Made by a program: the position numbers and the translations under genes. From contig VGIX01000007.1 of the NCBI GenBank assembly GCA_016867725.1, positions 1 to 63,974 of the forward strand: 63,974 bases of DNA, in the 5' to 3' direction. The first letter of the stretch is position 1; every line of letters begins with the position of its first letter. The notes under the pieces were generated by a model, which was not told the DNA's origin, did not search any database, and worked only from the letters and a program-made list of their open reading frames with translations. This stretch comes from Candidatus Effluviviaceae Genus I sp. Its GTDB lineage: Bacteria > Joyebacterota > Joyebacteria > Joyebacterales > Joyebacteraceae. This document shows positions 60,518-63,974 of this stretch, in pieces.

Positions 60518-61540
60518 ATGCGATTCGCAGTGCCGATCGACACCGTCATTCTCTGGCTCGTGGGGCTGCCGCTCCTCGCGGCCGTCGTCCTCGCCGTCGC
60601 GCGGGTGAGGCAGCGGCGGGCGGCGCTCCGCGCGTTCGCGGAGCCGGGGCTCCTCGCGGGCATCGCGCCCGGCGCGTCCGTCGAGCGGCTCCGCCTCAAG
60701 TCGGCGTTCATCGCGGCGGCGGTCGTCCTTCTCGGCCTCGCCGCCGCGCGGCCGCAGGTCGGCACGAAGGTCGGCGTCGCCCGGCGTCAGGGCGTGGACC
60801 TCATGATCGCGATCGACGTCTCGGCCTCGATGGAGGCGCGCGACCTCGTCCCGAGCAGGTTCGAGAAGGCGCGCCGCGAGGCGCAGTCGATCGTCAACCT
60901 GCTCGACGGCGACCGCGTCGGGATCATCGTGTTCTCGGGCGCCGCGTTCGTGCAGTGCCCGCTCACCGTGGACTACGGCGCGGCCTCGATGCTCCTCGCG
61001 TCGGCGTTCCCGGACATGCTCCCGACGCCGGGCACGGCGATCGGCGACGCGGTGCGGAAGGCGACGGCGTCGCTTGCGGCCTACCCCGAGCGCTCCAAGG
61101 TCCTCGTGCTGATGACGGACGGCGAGGACCACGGCTCCGACCCGCTCGCCGCGGCGAAGGAAGCGGCGGCGGTCGGGGTGAGGATCTACGCCATCGGGTT
61201 CGGTTCCACCGCGGGGGAGCCGATCCCGCTTGCGGCCGAGCGCGGAGCCGGCCACAGAAAGGACAAGACCGGGCAGGTCGTGCTCTCGAGGCTGGACGAG
61301 GAGACGCTCGTCCGCGTGGCCGAGGCGACGGGCGGGCGCTACCTCAGGGCGACGGACGGCGAGCGCGAGATCGACGTCGTGGCCGAGGAGATCTCGAAGA
61401 TGCAGGCTGGCGAGATCGAGTCGCGGATGCTCGCGCACTACGAGGAGCGCTTCCAGTTCCCGCTCGGGCTCGCGCTCGGCGCGCTCCTGCTCGAGGCGCT
61501 GCTGCCCGACCGGGTGAGGAGGAAGAACGGTGCGGCGTAG
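60518..61540 (+). CDS. batB: BatB-like von Willebrand A membrane protein
   Basis: The 340-residue paralogue of BatA has an N-terminal helix pair, a VWA domain with D100-V-S-A-S104 (metal-site Gly replaced by Ala, as is common in BatB) and MTDGEDHGSDP, then a C-terminal helix near FPLGLALGALLLEALL. It is next to BatA and overlaps the BatC gene by 11 bases. Confidence 0.87.
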   Translation: MRFAVPIDTVILWLVGLPLLAAVVLAVARVRQRRAALRAFAEPGLLAGIAPGASVERLRLKSAFIAAAVVLLGLAAARPQVGTKVGVARRQGVDLMIAIDVSASMEARDLVPSRFEKARREAQSIVNLLDGDRVGIIVFSGAAFVQCPLTVDYGAASMLLASAFPDMLPTPGTAIGDAVRKATASLAAYPERSKVLVLMTDGEDHGSDPLAAAKEAAAVGVRIYAIGFGSTAGEPIPLAAERGAGHRKDKTGQVVLSRLDEETLVRVAEATGGRYLRATDGEREIDVVAEEISKMQAGEIESRMLAHYEERFQFPLGLALGALLLEALLPDRVRRKNGAA

Positions 61541-62267
61541 CCTGGCGGCTGTCCTTCTTGCGGCTCTGTTCGCGCAGGCGGCCCTCGCGGGCCCGGGGGA
61601 CTCGGCGTCGGCGAGGAACCGCGCCGGGAACAGGCTGTACTCGAAGTCGCGGTACGACGAGGCGCTCGCGCAGTATCGGGCCGCGCAGGTCGTGGCGCCC
61701 GAGCTCCTCGAGCTCTTCTTCAACGCGGGCGACGCGCTCTACCGGAAGGGCGATCTCGAGAACGCCGTGCGGGAGTTCTCGAAGGCGGCCGCGTCGACCG
61801 ACGCGCGCCTCGCGGCGGACGCGAGCTACAACGCGGGGAACGCGATGCTCGCCATGGGGCGTCCCGACCAGGCGATCGAGGCGTACAAGGCGGCCCTCAA
61901 GCGGGACCCGGACCACGGGGACGCCAAGCACAACCTCGAGCTGGCGCTCATGCTCCTCGAGCAGCAGGAACAGCAGCAACAGGAGCAGCAGGACCGGCAG
62001 GACCAGCAGGATCAGAAGGACCAGCAGGGCCTGCAGGACCAGCAGGGCGAGCGGGACGAGCAGGACGAGCGGGACCAGCAGGGCGCTGAGAGCGAGCCGC
62101 AGGAGCAGGGCACGGATGAGCAGCAGCCCCAGCGGCGCGAGGCGGGCATGACCGAGGAGGACGCCGCGCGGCTGCTCGACGCCATCGACGAGCGCGAGCG
62201 CGAGCTGCAGGCGGAGCTTCGCGCGGCGCAGGCCAGGAAGAGGGCGAAGGTTGACAAGGACTGGTAG
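61530..62267 (+). CDS. batC: BatC-like TPR protein with Gln-rich tail
   Basis: The 245-residue exported protein has a signal peptide (AAVLLAALFAQAALA), about three TPR motifs (NRAGNRLYSKSRYDEALAQY; NAGDALYRKGDLENAVREF; NAGNAMLAMGRPDQAIEAY) and then a long Gln/Asp/Glu-rich stretch (residues about 144-206) before a charged end. The TPR plus low-complexity tail is the BatC pattern. The GTG start at 61530 lies inside batB. Confidence 0.85.
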   Translation: MRRSLAAVLLAALFAQAALAGPGDSASARNRAGNRLYSKSRYDEALAQYRAAQVVAPELLELFFNAGDALYRKGDLENAVREFSKAAASTDARLAADASYNAGNAMLAMGRPDQAIEAYKAALKRDPDHGDAKHNLELALMLLEQQEQQQQEQQDRQDQQDQKDQQGLQDQQGERDEQDERDQQGAESEPQEQGTDEQQPQRREAGMTEEDAARLLDAIDERERELQAELRAAQARKRAKVDKDW

Positions 62268-63974
62268 CTTCGCGGCGCTTGTGGCGCTTGCGCTCACGGG
62301 TCTCATGCCGGCGGTCGCTCCGGCCGCCGACATCGAGGTCGCGGCGACCGTGGACCGGACCGTCGCCTCCGTGAACGACCGCATCGTCCTCACGGTGACG
62401 GTCACGGGCACGATGCGCCAGGTGCCGACGCCGAAGCTGCCAGACCTCTCCGACTCGTTCGTCGTCCAGAGCGCGGGCAGCTCGACCAACTTCAGCATGG
62501 TCAACGGACAGGTGACGAGCTCGCGCAGCTGGAGCTACTCGCTCCTGCCCAGGAGCGTCGGGAGCTTCACCATCGGGGCGGCGGAGGTCGAGTTCGCCGG
62601 CTCGGTGTACCGGACCGACCCGATCGCCGTCGAGGTCGTGGAAGGGAGGGCGCCGGCGGCCGCGGTGCCGGGGGAGAGGCAGTCTTCGGGCGTGCAGTCC
62701 GGAGGGCGCGACGTCTTCATCACGACGTCCGTGGACAGGAAGCGGGCGTACGTGGACGAGCAGATCACGCTCTCCTTCAAGTTCTACCGGAGGATCGCGC
62801 TGTGGGAGCAGCCCCGCTACACCCCGCCTGAGCTCTCGGGCTTCTGGTCGGAGGACCTCCCGCCCCAGGAGGAGTCCTACGAGAGCGTCGGCGGCGTGCG
62901 GTATCAGGTGACGGAGATCCGGACGGCCCTCTTCCCGACGGCGCCGGGTCGCGCCACGGTGGGGCCTGCGACGCTCGTCTACTCCGAAGGCGGAGGCGGG
63001 TTCGGCTTCTTCGCGACACCCGGCCGGCGGAGACAGCTCACGACCGAACCGATCGCCATCGAGGTGGTGCCGCTTCCGCAGGAGGGAAGACCTGCGGACT
63101 TCGGCGGCGCGGTCGGGAGCTACCGCATCACGGCGTCCATCGAGCCGGCGAGCGTGCCGGCGCACCAGCCGGCGACGCTCAAGGTCAGGATCTCGGGCAC
63201 CGGGAACGTGCGGAAGCTGACGGCGCCGCGCCTCCCGGAGCTGCCCGACTTCAAGGTCTACGAGTCGAGCACGACGAGCGACCCGTCGCGCACCGGCGGA
63301 GCGATGGGCGGGACGAAGATCTACGAGTACGTGCTCGTGCCGCAGACGCCGGGTCGGAAGACGGTCCCGGCGATCCGGCTTCCGCACTTCTCGCCGTCGT
63401 CGGGCGAGTACCGCGTCGCCGACACGGGGGACCTCACGCTCGAGGTGACCGAGGCCGTGGCCGGCGCCGAGGAGGCGCGCCCGCCCACGGCCGGCATCGC
63501 GCGGCTCGGCACGGACATCCGGTACATCAGGGAGCCGGGCGGGACGCTTACGCCCGCGGCCGAGCCGGTCTACGCGCGGCCGTGGTTCGTGCTCCTCCAG
63601 CTCGCGCCGCTCGTCGCGCTCGGGGGAACGTGGGCGGGCAAGCGACGGCGCGACCGGCTCGTCCAGGACGACCGCCTCGCGCGGCTCGTCGGCGCGAAGG
63701 GGCGGGCGAGGCGAGGACTTCGGCGGGCCCGCGAAGCGGCGGGCGACCGCGGCGAGGCGTGCGCGTCGGTCGCTCGCGTCGTGACGGACTTCATCGGAGA
63801 CCGTCTGGGCGTTCCGGCGCGCGGGATGACGCTGCCGGAGCTGGCGACGGCGCTCAGGGAGGCGGGGGCGGACGACGCGCTCGTCGGGACGGTGCGCGGC
63901 CTCCTCGAGCGCTGCGACCTTGGCCGGTTCGCCGGGGGCGCGGCGGAGGTCGAGGGCGGGCGGCTCGTCGACGA
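62251..63974 (+). CDS. batD: BatD-like membrane protein, incomplete at the window end
   Basis: The frame is open from TTG 62251 to the last base with no stop, giving at least 574 residues. It has a signal peptide (LVALALTGLMPAVAPA), several Ig-like beta domains (IEVAATVDRTVASVNDRIVLTVTV; DVFITTSVDRKRAYVDEQITLSFKFYRR), a membrane helix near 446-465 (WFVLLQLAPLVALGGTW) and a cytoplasmic helical tail. This matches BatD. TTG 62251 follows AAGAGGG by 6 bases and overlaps batC by 17 bases; GTG 62281 is a possible alternative. It completes the moxR-bat operon. Confidence 0.85.
   Translation, partial: MTRTGSFAALVALALTGLMPAVAPAADIEVAATVDRTVASVNDRIVLTVTVTGTMRQVPTPKLPDLSDSFVVQSAGSSTNFSMVNGQVTSSRSWSYSLLPRSVGSFTIGAAEVEFAGSVYRTDPIAVEVVEGRAPAAAVPGERQSSGVQSGGRDVFITTSVDRKRAYVDEQITLSFKFYRRIALWEQPRYTPPELSGFWSEDLPPQEESYESVGGVRYQVTEIRTALFPTAPGRATVGPATLVYSEGGGGFGFFATPGRRRQLTTEPIAIEVVPLPQEGRPADFGGAVGSYRITASIEPASVPAHQPATLKVRISGTGNVRKLTAPRLPELPDFKVYESSTTSDPSRTGGAMGGTKIYEYVLVPQTPGRKTVPAIRLPHFSPSSGEYRVADTGDLTLEVTEAVAGAEEARPPTAGIARLGTDIRYIREPGGTLTPAAEPVYARPWFVLLQLAPLVALGGTWAGKRRRDRLVQDDRLARLVGAKGRARRGLRRAREAAGDRGEACASVARVVTDFIGDRLGVPARGMTLPELATALREAGADDALVGTVRGLLERCDLGRFAGGAAEVEGGRLVD

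Noticed and set aside
61960-62145. DNA tandem repeat array
   Set aside because: The Gln-rich stretch comes from biased CAG/GAC/GAG codons within batC; repeat units are irregular and in frame.
59464-62151. An 895-codon plus-strand frame over the Bat genes
   Set aside because: It is a frame shadow: its Arg/Gly/Ala-rich product has no domain, while BatA, BatB and BatC are recognised in other frames with proper starts.

Overview
The window is a 64 kb, very GC-rich, gene-dense bacterial chromosome segment with no sign of phage, plasmid, insertion sequence, CRISPR or RNA gene. Several features indicate a diderm (Gram-negative-type) bacterium: an apolipoprotein N-acyltransferase, a secretin, a lipoprotein and many signal peptides. 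Two secreted proteins end in FlgD-like Ig sorting domains of the 'ASPNPFNPET...G.R.A.LVDG' kind. That tail, the high GC content, LL-diaminopimelate aminotransferase, the archaeal-type phosphoglycerate mutase and the Bat operon fit an uncultivated FCB-type lineage such as Eisenbacteria, Krumholzibacteriota or Latescibacterota. This placement is inference; there is no rRNA in the window to confirm it.

Layout. 1-3195: serA and a TrpB2-type tryptophan synthase beta chain, translationally overlapping. 3262-16564: an envelope-related accessory block with a secreted metallophosphoesterase, three alkaline-phosphatase-superfamily phosphodiesterases, two ABC half-exporters whose sequence faults are complementary (a predicted heterodimer) separated by a small secreted protein, a 64-residue basic/acidic helical protein, and a membrane protein that looks like the EMC3/DUF106 branch of the Oxa1/YidC insertase superfamily. 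16576-22714: a PHP phosphoesterase, a minus-strand fusion of a membrane domain, a UbiA prenyltransferase and a TPR domain, and two secreted proteins. 22886-28360: dapL, a palindromic repeat, then folB-folK-deoxynucleoside kinase-panB-panC-HIT-LytR_C. 28357-30231 (minus): PpiD/SurA-like isomerase. 30456-41209: an EF-G paralogue, yebC, ruvCAB, the queuosine genes queH-queA-tgt, apgM and lnt, closely packed.

41311-52676 is a complete-looking type IV pilus/type II-like assembly operon: a good sigma-54 promoter, two tandem PilX-like proteins, pilB, pilC, the major pilin (perfect Shine-Dalgarno, then a UUCG stem-loop), two minor prepilins, pilM-N-O-P and a short secretin. A terminator and a strong sigma-70 promoter separate it from trxB, tldD and tldE. 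The window ends in a MoxR/DUF58/BatA-B-C-D operon; the last gene runs off the end.

Most promising for novelty: the block 5203-16564 (phosphodiesterases, heterodimeric exporter, EMC3-like protein), the UbiA-TPR fusion, and the sigma-54-driven pilus operon with tandem PilX-like paralogues. Most of the rest is housekeeping. All intergenic gaps are under 300 bases.
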